A model generated the notes under the pieces. The model searched no databases. It was not told where the DNA came from and saw only the letters and a program-made list of their open reading frames with translations. DNA of 64,000 bases from an uncultured Roseicyclus sp. (lineage in GTDB: Bacteria > Pseudomonadota > Alphaproteobacteria > Rhodobacterales > Rhodobacteraceae): the NCBI GenBank assembly GCA_947494975.1, contig CANLXA010000002.1, positions 682,001 to 746,000 on the forward strand, read 5' to 3'. The translations under genes and the position numbers were made by a program. Shown here piece by piece: positions 45,087 to 53,680 of the stretch. How positions within the stretch are numbered: the stretch's first letter is position 1; the number at the start of each line of letters is the position of its first letter.

Positions 45087-46718
45087 TCAGAGGGTCTTGG
45101 CCCGTTTGCGCAGTTCGAACTTCTGGATCTTGCCGGTGGAGGTTTTGGGCAGCTCTTCGAACACCACCTGTTTTGGGGTTTCGAACCCGGCGAGGTGCTC
45201 GCGCGCGAAGGCGATGATCTCGTCCGCGTCGCCGGTGGCACCCTCTTTCAACTCGACAAAGGCGCAGGGCACTTCGCCCCATTTGTCGTCGGCCTTGGCC
45301 ACGACGGCGCAGAGCGAGACGGCGGGGTGGCGCATCAGCACGCCCTCGACCTTGACCGAGCTGACATTCTCGCCGCCCGAGATGATGATGTCCTTGGCGC
45401 GGTCGGCGATCTGGATGTAGCTGTCGGGATGCTGCACGGCGATGTCGCCGGTGTGGAAATAGCCGCCCGCAAAAGCTTCCGCCGTGGCGTCGTGGTTCTT
45501 GTAGTAGCCTTTCATCGTGGAGTTGCCGCGCATCATGATTTCGCCTTGCGCGGTGCCGTCCATGGGCACCTGATCCATCGTGGCCGGGTCCATCACGGTG
45601 ATGTTGTCCATGTTCGGGAACGCCACCCCTTGTCGCGCCTTGATTGCGGCGCGTTCCTCTCCCGTCAGATCGCCCCAGCGATGCTCTTGCCATGTGCATT
45701 CGGTGGCAGGGCCGTAGACTTCAGTGAGGCCATAGACCTGGGTGACGTTAAAGCCCATCGTCTCGATCGCGGCCAATGTGGCAGCGGCAGGCGGAGCGCC
45801 GGCGGTGAAGACCTCCACCACATGATCGAAACTGCGCCTGTCCTCAGCCTTGGCGTTGACCAGCATGTTCAGCACGATGGGCGCGCCGCCGAAATGGGTC
45901 ACCCCTTCATCGGCGATGGCGTTGTAGATCTCGGGCGCGGTGATGTCGCGGCAGCAGATGGTGGTACCACCCACGGCGGGCATCGTCCAAACATGGCACC
46001 AATTGTTGCAGTGAAACAGCGGCACGATTGTCAGGTATTTCGGGTACAGCACCATACGCCATGAAATCGGCGTGCCCATGGTGATCAGGTAGGCGCCGCG
46101 ATGGTGGTAGACGACACCCTTGGGCCGCCCGGTAGTGCCGGAAGTGTAGTTGAGCGCAATGCTCTCCCACTCATCTTTTGGCATGATCCAAGCTGCGTCG
46201 GAGTCACCTTCGGCGAGAAGATCTTCATAGGTGGTGTAGCGTCCTGTCGCGGGATGGCCTGCCGCTGCGTCGGGCACTTCGATCAGGATCGGGGGAGGGC
46301 CGTCCATCGCGGCAATGGCCTGTTCGGCAAGCGGCAGGAATTGCGTATCGGCCAGGAGGAGCGCCGCTTCGCCGTGGTCAAGGATGTAGGCGACGGTGCT
46401 GACATCCAGCCGGATGTTGATCGAGTTCAGCACGGCCCCCGCGGCGGGCACGCCGAAATGAGCCTCCACATGGGGGTAGGTGTTGGGAAGAAGCGCTGCA
46501 ACGACATCCCCGGATGCGACACCGCGGCCCGCAAGAGCGGAGGCCAGGCGGCTGACGCGGGCATGGTATTCGGCGTAGCTGGTCCGGTGCGCGCCATCGA
46601 TCACGGCGTCCCGTTCGGGAAACACCCTTGCGGCCCGCGCCAGATGGCTGAGTGGTGTCAGTGGCACATAATTGGCCGCATTTTTCTCCAGCCCGGCCTC
46701 GTCCTTCATCCAACCCAT
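45087..46718 (-). CDS. AMP-forming acyl-CoA synthetase
   Basis: 543-residue adenylate-forming acyl-CoA ligase activating a carboxylic acid to its CoA thioester. The P-loop-like motif is YTSGTTGRPKGV near 188-199. VYGLTEVYGP (the family's A5-type motif) lies near 321, GYFHTGD near 417, DRAKDIIISGGENV near 434-447 and the C-terminal lysine in STGKIQKFELRKRA. Chain-length preference cannot be told. ATG 46718 has GGGAGG upstream. It likely feeds the beta-oxidation genes that follow at 49-57 kb. Confidence 0.92.
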   Translation of the reverse strand: MGWMKDEAGLEKNAANYVPLTPLSHLARAARVFPERDAVIDGAHRTSYAEYHARVSRLASALAGRGVASGDVVAALLPNTYPHVEAHFGVPAAGAVLNSINIRLDVSTVAYILDHGEAALLLADTQFLPLAEQAIAAMDGPPPILIEVPDAAAGHPATGRYTTYEDLLAEGDSDAAWIMPKDEWESIALNYTSGTTGRPKGVVYHHRGAYLITMGTPISWRMVLYPKYLTIVPLFHCNNWCHVWTMPAVGGTTICCRDITAPEIYNAIADEGVTHFGGAPIVLNMLVNAKAEDRRSFDHVVEVFTAGAPPAAATLAAIETMGFNVTQVYGLTEVYGPATECTWQEHRWGDLTGEERAAIKARQGVAFPNMDNITVMDPATMDQVPMDGTAQGEIMMRGNSTMKGYYKNHDATAEAFAGGYFHTGDIAVQHPDSYIQIADRAKDIIISGGENVSSVKVEGVLMRHPAVSLCAVVAKADDKWGEVPCAFVELKEGATGDADEIIAFAREHLAGFETPKQVVFEELPKTSTGKIQKFELRKRAKTL

Positions 46719-47031
46719 GGTGACCCTCCCCCGATACAGCATTGGATCAAGTGATGGCGGATGCCGAGCCAAAAAGATAGATCGACGCGGGGTTCTCGGA
46801 CCGTGGAGGGGGCGCCGCCCCCGAGGCTTCGCCGCCCCCCGGAGTTTCTTGCCAAGATGAAAGCCCGGGCGGCGTCGGGCGGCCGTTTGTGCAGGAGGTT
46901 GGCCTGATCGCCTGCACGCGAATTCCGGAGAGTGACGCAATTCCCCGATCTTGCGGCAGGTTTCCTTTGCCTCGAAGGGGTGTGATGGCTTATCCACAGG
47001 ACAAAACAAACAACAACCTATGAGGCAAGCT
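46719..47031. other. Intergenic stretch with hairpin repeat
   Basis: This 313-base gap lies between the divergent acyl-CoA synthetase and beta-barrel genes. It holds a repeat element (46805-46861): a long GC-rich hairpin (GGGGGCG/CGCCCCC and further pairing to 46840) followed by GGAGTTTCTTGCCAAGATGAA. I see no gene. The region near 46990-47020 is AT-rich (ACAAAACAAACAACAA) and may contain promoter or leader sequence for the barrel gene. Confidence 0.5.
46805..46861 (+). repeat. Roseobacter-type intergenic hairpin repeat
   Basis: A GC-rich stem-loop (GGGGGCG at 46808-46814 with CGCCCCC at 46816-46822, extendable to 46840) is followed by GGAGTTTCTTGCCAAGATGAA. From memory, this kind of block recurs between genes of Roseobacter genomes. 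A related tail occurs at 61001-61021 and an inverted, more diverged one at 5971-6015. Confidence 0.55.
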
Positions 47032-47592
47032 ATGCAGTTTATGCGCGTTTTCGCGGTTTTTCTCTTTATGGGCTCCGCCGCCCAGGCCCAAGGCACGGAT
47101 TGGTCCGGGCTTTACGGCGGTGTCGTTCTGGATTTCGCATCGGTCGAGATAGAGAATGCGGCCGGGGCGGTCACCAACGATGGCAATGGCCTAATGGCCG
47201 GGCTGGAGGGCGGATATCGCTACGATCTGGGTGATATTGTTCTGGGCGCGAACACGTCCGTCATCTTCGGGAGCGTCGACATCCCGCCCGTGACAGGCGC
47301 CTTGCCGCAAGACCCGTCGCTGGATTTCCTGGCCAGTGTCGGGATCGAGGTCGGCTATGATCTGGGGCAGGTTCTTGTCTATGGCGGGATCGGTTATTCG
47401 TGGGCGACGGCCACAAATGCCTCCAATAACCGTATCTACGATTCCGGGGCGCAATTCGGGATCGGTGCCGACTACATGCTGAGTGACACCGTGATCGTCG
47501 GCGGCGGGATCACACGCACGAATCTCAATGATTTCAACGGGTCCGATATGCGGGTGACGTCATTTGGGTTGCGGGCCGCCTACCGGTTCTGA
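47032..47592 (+). CDS. Small outer-membrane beta-barrel protein
   Basis: 186-residue exported protein ending in Phe, as outer-membrane barrels do. A signal peptide of about 19 residues (FAVFLFMGSAAQAQ) is followed by alternating hydrophobic strands with the DWSGLYGGV motif near 22-30 typical of OmpA-like/Opa porin domains. The start may be ATG 47032 (GAGG upstream) or in-frame ATGs at 47020 or 47041; the protein is the same after the signal. Function unknown. Confidence 0.75.
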   Translation: MQFMRVFAVFLFMGSAAQAQGTDWSGLYGGVVLDFASVEIENAAGAVTNDGNGLMAGLEGGYRYDLGDIVLGANTSVIFGSVDIPPVTGALPQDPSLDFLASVGIEVGYDLGQVLVYGGIGYSWATATNASNNRIYDSGAQFGIGADYMLSDTVIVGGGITRTNLNDFNGSDMRVTSFGLRAAYRF

Positions 47593-47790
47593 CGGAGAGA
47601 GGATCGCCATGCAAAGCGGAGGCGTTGGACCGCATCGTTTTGCATCTACGTATCCTTGCCGCCACCTTCTGACCTAACGAGCGCCCTTTCGCCGATTTCG
47701 GCGGCGGTCTGCGCGTCGCGCGATGGTTTGTCAAATTCATACCATAGTTCCGTGGTCCGAAGCATTCGTGACACGAGCGGGAATGTACCA

Positions 47791-48885
47791 ATGGCGATCC
47801 AACCAATCCTGATCTTCAACGCGGCGAGTTTTCTGAACGCCGCGGGGCAACAGGGCTTTGACGACGATACAACCAATTCGATTGTGAACGGCAGCGGGCC
47901 GTTCAGCCTGGTGCAGGGTAATCCGACCTCGGTCCTGATCGACGACCAGGAGAATGGAACGAACGAGGCCGTCCTGAACGATGGTACATCGCGCCCGCAA
48001 TTCCTCGCCTCCGACGTCGAACTGGAATATGTGCAGGACGGGGTGACGCAAACGACGACCTTCCCCGCGGGCAGCACACAGGTGCAGGGCGAGTTCACCA
48101 TCGTATTCGACAGCGGCTACACGCTGGTTGTGATCCGCATGACCGACCCCAATAGTGCGACCACCGGGGATACGCTGGTCAATGCGGGCTATGCCTTGAT
48201 CCCGCCTGCCGGCGGATCGGTGCCGCCGCCCTACGACCCCGTGACGGGCGAATTCGTTCTGGGGAACGTGGTTGGCGGCAGCAATAATGGCGCCACGCCG
48301 TATTCCGAAATCCCCTGTTTCGTTGCGGGAACGATGATCGACACGCCCGATGGGCCGCGCGCGGTCGAGGATCTGAAATCAGGCGATTTTGTCTCGTCCG
48401 ACGATGGCCGAGTGGTGCCCCTTGTCTGGGTCGGTCGGCACGAACTGACTGCGGCGGATCTGAAACGGGCCCCTAATCTTGCGCCGATCCGGTTCGAGGC
48501 GGGCAGTGTGGGCAATGCGCGGGCCTTGCGTGTCTCACCGCAGCATCGGCTGGTCCTGGATGCGGCGGATGTGGAGATCTGGTTTGGCGAGCCGGAAGTG
48601 CTGGCGCCCGCCTTGGCTTGGCTGGGGCAGGAGGGTGTGCAGCAGGAAGCGCCTGTTTCGGCCGTGACCTACTGTCACTTCGCCTGTGCCCGGCACGAGA
48701 TCATCCGGGCCGACGGTGCGCGGGCCGAAACACTTCTGCCAGCTGCCGCACGGGCCAGTCATCTGCGCAGGATGCTGAATGACCTGAACGGCGTGGCGTT
48801 CAGCGGCGAGGGCAAGCCTGCCCGGCCTGTTGTGCGCCTTTACGAGGCACAGGCATTTTTAGCGGGCCGGTCCCAAGCGGCGTAG
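47791..48885 (+). CDS. Hint-domain protein, Roseobacter type
   Basis: 364-residue protein whose C-terminal half (about 175-345) is a Hint (Hedgehog/intein) domain. The catalytic-style entry is IPCFVAGTMIDTPDGPRAVEDL near 175-196 with Cys177 leading. VLVWVG-type core and later SPQHRLVLD near 250 and HFACARHEIIRADGA near 295 match the family. The N-terminal part (1-170) is beta-rich with no recognised family and may bind a ligand. Such proteins are common in Rhodobacterales; their function and self-processing activity are unproven. Start ATG 47791 chosen; upstream frame is non-family. Confidence 0.78.
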   Translation: MAIQPILIFNAASFLNAAGQQGFDDDTTNSIVNGSGPFSLVQGNPTSVLIDDQENGTNEAVLNDGTSRPQFLASDVELEYVQDGVTQTTTFPAGSTQVQGEFTIVFDSGYTLVVIRMTDPNSATTGDTLVNAGYALIPPAGGSVPPPYDPVTGEFVLGNVVGGSNNGATPYSEIPCFVAGTMIDTPDGPRAVEDLKSGDFVSSDDGRVVPLVWVGRHELTAADLKRAPNLAPIRFEAGSVGNARALRVSPQHRLVLDAADVEIWFGEPEVLAPALAWLGQEGVQQEAPVSAVTYCHFACARHEIIRADGARAETLLPAAARASHLRRMLNDLNGVAFSGEGKPARPVVRLYEAQAFLAGRSQAA

Positions 48886-48892
48886 GCTGAAC

Positions 48893-48924
48893 AAAAAAGG
48901 CGCCGCCCTTGGGGCGACGCCTTT
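48893..48924 (-). terminator. Bidirectional intrinsic terminator
   Basis: AAAGGCG (48896-48902) pairs with CGCCTTT (48918-48924), with an inner stem CGCCC/GGGCG. Read on the minus strand it ends in TTTTTTGT, a good intrinsic terminator for the FadJ operon; on the plus strand it follows the Hint gene. Confidence 0.75.
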
Positions 48925-48945
48925 GTCGGTAGTTGTCTTGCCGTG

Positions 48946-51147
48946 TCAGGCCGCTTTCGCGTCGACGCCCGTTCCGAAGCGTCCGTAGAAGCTTTGGCCC
49001 TTTTCCGCCATTTCGCGCAGGAGCGGCGGGCAGGCGAAGCGTTCGCCATAGGCTTCGGTCAACTGGTCGCAGCGCTCTGCCGCATAGGCCGTGCCGAGGA
49101 TGTCGAGCCAGGCGAACGGGCCGCCGGACCAGGGCGCAAAGCCCCAGCCGAGGATGGCCCCCACATCGCCTTCGCGGATGTCCATGAGAACACCGGCTTC
49201 GAGCGCGCGAACGGCTTCAAGCACTTGCGCGAAGAGCAGGCGATGCTGGACTTCGATCAGCTCGGGCTGGTCGTCCGCCGTGGGGTAGCGGGCGGTCAGT
49301 CCGTCCCAGAGACCCTGTCGCTTGCCGTTATAGTCGTAGCTGTAGAAGCCCGCATTGGCTTTGCGACCGAGGCGGCCTTCCTCTTCCATCCAGAAGATCA
49401 GCTCATCGGTGGTGTCGTCATAGTCCGGATCGCCCGCCTTCGTCGCGCGCGCGATTTTAGCGCCGAGGTCGATGGAGGTCTCATCGGTCAGTTGCAGGGG
49501 GCCGAGGGGCATGCCGACAAGCTTCGCGGCATTCTCGATCAGCGCGGGGGTCACGCCCTCCTGCACCATGCGGACGCCTTCGTTGACGTAGGGCAGAATG
49601 CAGCGGTTGGCGTAGAAGAAGCGCTCATCATTGACGACGATCGGCGTCTTGCGGATCTGGCGGACGAAATCGAGGGCTTTGGCGACGGCGATGTCGCCCG
49701 TCTCGCGGCCCTTGATGATCTCGACCAGCAGCATCTTGTCGACGGGTGAGAAGAAGTGGATGCCGATGAATTGCTCGGGCCGGGAGGAGGCCTTGGCAAG
49801 CATGGTGATCGGCAGGGTGGAGGTGTTGGTGGCGAAGATGCCATCGGCGTTCATGGCCGCTTCGGCCTTGGCGGTCACTTCGGCCTTCACTTTCGGGTCC
49901 TCGAAGACCGCTTCGACGATCAGGTCGCAGCCCTTGAGCGCGTCATAGTCGGTGGTGGCGGTGATCTGGCCCAGAACGGCGGCCTTCTTGTCTTCCGTGA
50001 CCTTGCCGCGCTTCATGCCCTTGTCGAGCAGGCCCTCGGAATAGGCCTTGCCCTTGTCGGCGGACTCTTGGGCCGCGTCGATCAAAACAACCTCGATCCT
50101 GGCCATGGCCGAGACATAAGCGATGCCTGCGCCCATCATGCCCGCGCCGAGGATGCCGACCTTCTTGACAGTTTGATCGGCAACGTCGGGGCGGTTCGCG
50201 CCCTTTTCCAGCGCTTCCTTGTTCAGGAAAAGCGACCGGATCATTGCGGACGATGACGGGTTCATCAGGACTTGCGTGAAGTACCGTGCCTCGATCCGCA
50301 GGGCAGTGTCGAAATCGACCAGCGCGCCTTCGTAGATCGCAGACAGCAGCGCCTTGGCGGCCGGGTAGACGCCCTTGGTCTTGCCGTGGATCATGGCCGA
50401 CGCGCCCACGAAGGTCATGAAACCTGCAGGGTGGTAGGGCGCGCCGCCGGGCATCTTGAAGCCCTTGGCATCCCACGGTTTGACGATATCGGCAGGGCCT
50501 GCGTTCAGGACCCAGTCCTTGGCGGCCTGCAGAAGCTCATCCGCGGGCACGACATTGTCGATCAGTTGGGCGGATTTGGCTTTCTTGGGGTCGAGCATCC
50601 GGCCTTCCAGCAGGACGGGGGCCGCCGCCATCGCGCCGACCATGCGCGAATAGCGGGTGGTGCCGCCCGCTCCGGGGAAGAGGCCCACGAGGATTTCGGG
50701 CAGGCCGATCTTGGCCTTCGGGTTGTCGGCCATCACGCGGTGGTGGCAGGCCAGCGCGATCTCCGTCCCGATACCGGCGCAGGTGCCGGGCAGAGCGCAG
50801 GCGATGGGCTTGCCGCCCTTGTTTGTCTTGGGCTCCATGCCTGCGCGTTCGATTTTGCGAAGGATGCGGTGGCCGTTCATGATGAAGTCAAAGAGGCCCT
50901 GTGCGGGGTTGTCACCAGACTCTTCGCGGATCGAGGCTAGCACGTTGAGGTCCATGCCACCGGCGAAGTCCTTCTTGCCGGAGGTGATGACGATACCCTT
51001 GACGTTGTCGTCGGCGAGCGCCTGATCGATCAGGTCTTCGCAGGTCGAAAACGCCTCACGATTGAGGACATTCATCGACTTGCCGGGGACGTCCCAGGTG
51101 ACAACCGCGACGCCGTCGGCGTCTACATTCATCGTAAAATCGGTCAT
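48946..51147 (-). CDS. fadJ: FadJ-type multifunctional beta-oxidation enzyme
   Basis: 733-residue bifunctional enzyme combining enoyl-CoA hydratase (about 1-190) and 3-hydroxyacyl-CoA dehydrogenase (about 310-720). The hydratase part shows DFAGGMDLNVL near 55 and the oxyanion region PGTCAGIGTEIALACHH near 110. The NAD-binding motif is VGILGAGMMGAGIAYV near 325, and HFFSPVDKMLLVEII near 455 lies in the catalytic His-containing region. ATG 51147 overlaps the stop of the upstream NTF2-like gene and is preceded by AAAGGATG. The strong terminator downstream ends this unit. Confidence 0.93.
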   Translation of the reverse strand: MTDFTMNVDADGVAVVTWDVPGKSMNVLNREAFSTCEDLIDQALADDNVKGIVITSGKKDFAGGMDLNVLASIREESGDNPAQGLFDFIMNGHRILRKIERAGMEPKTNKGGKPIACALPGTCAGIGTEIALACHHRVMADNPKAKIGLPEILVGLFPGAGGTTRYSRMVGAMAAAPVLLEGRMLDPKKAKSAQLIDNVVPADELLQAAKDWVLNAGPADIVKPWDAKGFKMPGGAPYHPAGFMTFVGASAMIHGKTKGVYPAAKALLSAIYEGALVDFDTALRIEARYFTQVLMNPSSSAMIRSLFLNKEALEKGANRPDVADQTVKKVGILGAGMMGAGIAYVSAMARIEVVLIDAAQESADKGKAYSEGLLDKGMKRGKVTEDKKAAVLGQITATTDYDALKGCDLIVEAVFEDPKVKAEVTAKAEAAMNADGIFATNTSTLPITMLAKASSRPEQFIGIHFFSPVDKMLLVEIIKGRETGDIAVAKALDFVRQIRKTPIVVNDERFFYANRCILPYVNEGVRMVQEGVTPALIENAAKLVGMPLGPLQLTDETSIDLGAKIARATKAGDPDYDDTTDELIFWMEEEGRLGRKANAGFYSYDYNGKRQGLWDGLTARYPTADDQPELIEVQHRLLFAQVLEAVRALEAGVLMDIREGDVGAILGWGFAPWSGGPFAWLDILGTAYAAERCDQLTEAYGERFACPPLLREMAEKGQSFYGRFGTGVDAKAA

Positions 51148-52109
51148 TTCTGCATCCTTTTCTGTATCTCGCGCATCGTGGGCAATTGTCCCGAGACCTG
51201 GAATTCTGGGTCGCGCAGATCCTTGTCCAACAGCGCATTCGTGACGGAGCTGCATTTCCACCGACCGTCCATCTGGCTCAGCATCATGCGGCTTTTTACC
51301 GGACCAAAGACGCATGTATCGCCTTGGGCAATGATCGTGTCGTGGTAGCCAAACACCCGGTCATCCGAGAGGAATTCGGCGAATTTGGCTTGACGCATCA
51401 TGCGCGCGCCAGGAAAGCTTGCGACCTGTTCGACCATCATTTCGAAGAAGGCCTGTACGTCATCGGGCCCATTGGCGACATGGTCGGTGGAGTCGTAGTG
51501 GATGTCATGCGGCATCGTGAAATGGTTACACCATCCCTCGAAATCGTTGGTGTTTACCGTTTGGGACAAGGAATCCAGGAACACCTGGTAAATGGGTTCG
51601 GCGCGCGCGTGGGTGGCGCTGATATCGGCCATTGCGTCCTTCCACGTCTCCTCGAAACTGCCGGGATGGGACCGTAGGAGTGTGACGGGAAAACGATCGT
51701 TTGACAGCTCATGATCGGCTTCCGACACTTTCCACGCACCGTCGATCCGGCGCATGATCATCCGATTGCCGTACGGCATCGTGACCGACATGGAATGACG
51801 CAGCACATAGGTTGTGTGCCATCCCTCGATCAGGTCTTCTTCCAGATATCGCGCTTTTTTCACCAATCTGACATAGTGGGTGACCATCTGCGCCCTGAGC
51901 GCGGCAACCACGTTGCGCACATCATTGCGCAGGTCTTCCAGGCTCTCCAAAACAGTTTCCGCCCCGCTGGTGCGCAGGATGAACGGCAGTTGGATCGCAT
52001 CCATGAAGCCGTCTTCGTCCCCGTCCATGAGGGCCGCGGATGTCCGGTCGAGCCACTCCTGGTAGATGGTGTGGGGGTCCGGCATCTTGGACGGTGTCTC
52101 AATCGGCAT
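51144..52109 (-). CDS. Tandem SnoaL/NTF2-like protein
   Basis: About 321 residues, apparently two repeated SnoaL/NTF2-like domains: roughly 10-155 and 175-310. Each has the pattern of a helix such as YQEWLDRTSAALMDGDEDGF or YQVFLDSLSQTVNTNDFEGW, followed by a beta sheet ending in RRIDGAWK or LSQMDGRWK. The matching ends suggest internal duplication. NTF2-like proteins bind or transform small hydrophobic molecules; no active-site residues are clear. The start may be ATG 52109 or 52085. Its stop overlaps fadJ, so it is probably co-translated with beta-oxidation. Confidence 0.72.
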   Translation of the reverse strand: MPIETPSKMPDPHTIYQEWLDRTSAALMDGDEDGFMDAIQLPFILRTSGAETVLESLEDLRNDVRNVVAALRAQMVTHYVRLVKKARYLEEDLIEGWHTTYVLRHSMSVTMPYGNRMIMRRIDGAWKVSEADHELSNDRFPVTLLRSHPGSFEETWKDAMADISATHARAEPIYQVFLDSLSQTVNTNDFEGWCNHFTMPHDIHYDSTDHVANGPDDVQAFFEMMVEQVASFPGARMMRQAKFAEFLSDDRVFGYHDTIIAQGDTCVFGPVKSRMMLSQMDGRWKCSSVTNALLDKDLRDPEFQVSGQLPTMREIQKRMQK

Positions 52110-52239
52110 GGCGCGCGCTCTGATTTCGGGGGAGGTCGGCGGGCCATCTGATATTCTGCGTCGCATTCACGATCGTCGTGGACATCCACACGCCGTCTTC
52201 TTGCAACTGGCCCATTGAGGCTTCGCCAACCATCCTTGA

Positions 52240-53451
52240 TCAGACCCGTTCGAGGATCGTGGCCGATCCCATGCCCGCTGCGACGCACAACGTCGCGAGG
52301 CCGACTTCCTTGTCGGTGCGCTCCATCTCATCCAGAAGCGTGCCGAGTATCATGGCACCGGTGGCCCCCAATGGGTGGCCCATCGCGATGGCGCCGCCAT
52401 TCACGTTGACCTTGGCATGGTCCACATCGAAGGCCTGCATGAAGCGTAGGACAACGCTCGCAAAGGCTTCGTTCACTTCGAAGAGGTCGATATCTCCGAT
52501 CTCCATCCCGTTTTCGCGCAGAATCTTCTCGGTCACGGGCACGGGGCCGGTCAGGTTGATCGTGGGATCGGTGCCGATCTTGGTATTGGCCTTGATCCGC
52601 GCGCGCGGTGTCAGGCCCCATTTCTCGCCAAAGTCCTTGTTGCCGACCAGCACGGCCGCCGAGCCATCCACGATGCCCGAACTGTTGCCTGCATGGTGGA
52701 TGTGGTTGATGGCCTCCAGATGCGGGTATTTCATCAGCGCCACGGCGTCGAAGCCGGGCATGACCTCCCCCATTTCCTTGAAGGCGGGCTTGAGGCTGCC
52801 GAGCGATTGCATATCGGTCTGCGGCCGCATGTATTCATCGCGGTCCAGGATGGTCAGGCCGTTCTGGTCTTTCACGGTGATCACCGACTTACCGAACCGG
52901 TTGTCGGCCCAGGCCGCTGCGGCTCGGTTCTGGGATTCCACGGCGTAGGCGTCGGCTTCGTCCCGGTTGAAACCGTATTCGGTGGCGATAATGTCCGCGC
53001 TGATCCCCTGCGGAACGAAGTAGCTGTCCATGGCGAGTTGCGGGTCGACCGCCATTGCTGCGCCATCGGAGCCCATGGCAACGCGGCCCATCATCTCCAC
53101 GCCGCCGGCAATATACCCATCGCCCGCGCCACCCTTCACCTGGTTGGCCGCGAGGTTCACGGCCTCCAGACCCGAGGCGCAGAAGCGGTTGATGGCGAGG
53201 CCGGGGATGCTTTCGTCCAGATCGGAGGCCAGAACGGCGGCGCGGGCCAGGCAGCCGCCCTGTTCCATCACCTGGGTCACGTTGCCCCAGATCACATCCT
53301 CCACAGCGTGGCCTTCGAGGTTGTTGCGTTCCTTCAGCGTGTTCAGCGTGAAGGCCGAGAGGCGGGCCGATGTGACCTCGTGCAGCGCCCCGTCCTTGCG
53401 GCCCTTGCCGCGCGGCGTGCGGATCGCGTCGTAGATATAGGCATCGGTCAT
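52240..53451 (-). CDS. fadA: Acetyl-CoA C-acyltransferase (thiolase)
   Basis: 403-residue thiolase of the acetyl-CoA acyltransferase class, performing the last step of beta-oxidation. The acyl-accepting cysteine is Cys91 (INRFCASGLEAV). The C-terminal signatures are GGAIAMGHPLGATGA near 350 (catalytic His) and CVAAGMGSA near 390 (catalytic Cys). ATG 53451 has GGAGAC upstream. It lies 130 bases upstream of the NTF2-like-fadJ pair on the same strand and probably forms part of a fatty-acid degradation regulon with them. Confidence 0.93.
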   Translation of the reverse strand: MTDAYIYDAIRTPRGKGRKDGALHEVTSARLSAFTLNTLKERNNLEGHAVEDVIWGNVTQVMEQGGCLARAAVLASDLDESIPGLAINRFCASGLEAVNLAANQVKGGAGDGYIAGGVEMMGRVAMGSDGAAMAVDPQLAMDSYFVPQGISADIIATEYGFNRDEADAYAVESQNRAAAAWADNRFGKSVITVKDQNGLTILDRDEYMRPQTDMQSLGSLKPAFKEMGEVMPGFDAVALMKYPHLEAINHIHHAGNSSGIVDGSAAVLVGNKDFGEKWGLTPRARIKANTKIGTDPTINLTGPVPVTEKILRENGMEIGDIDLFEVNEAFASVVLRFMQAFDVDHAKVNVNGGAIAMGHPLGATGAMILGTLLDEMERTDKEVGLATLCVAAGMGSATILERV

Positions 53452-53473
53452 GGGGTGTCTCCAAGGCTTGCTG

Positions 53474-53490
53474 CCTGCCCGGCGGGCAGG
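53474..53490. other. Hairpin ahead of fadA
   Basis: CCTGCCC (53474-53480) and GGGCAGG (53484-53490) form a 7-base stem 23 bases before the fadA start. With no T-run it may be a weak terminator of the upstream unit or a leader structure. Confidence 0.35.
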
Positions 53491-53680
53491 GATTGTATCT
53501 GATATGGGAAGGCGCAGGCGGCGCGTGCAACTGCGGGCGGCCGAGATGACTTCAATCGTCTGTGTTCCCGCTCAACTGCGAGTGCCGGTGCCATCGCCCG
53601 AACGCCATCCCGATGCGCGAACACCCGTTCTCGGCGATGCGAACGAGAGGCGGGAACGGGGGATATGTCTGCACCGCAGA

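Noticed and set aside
44613-46064. 483-codon plus-strand frame opposite the acyl-CoA synthetase
   Set aside because: It is the antisense shadow of well-supported minus-strand genes, with His/Asp/Gly-rich shadow composition and no domain.
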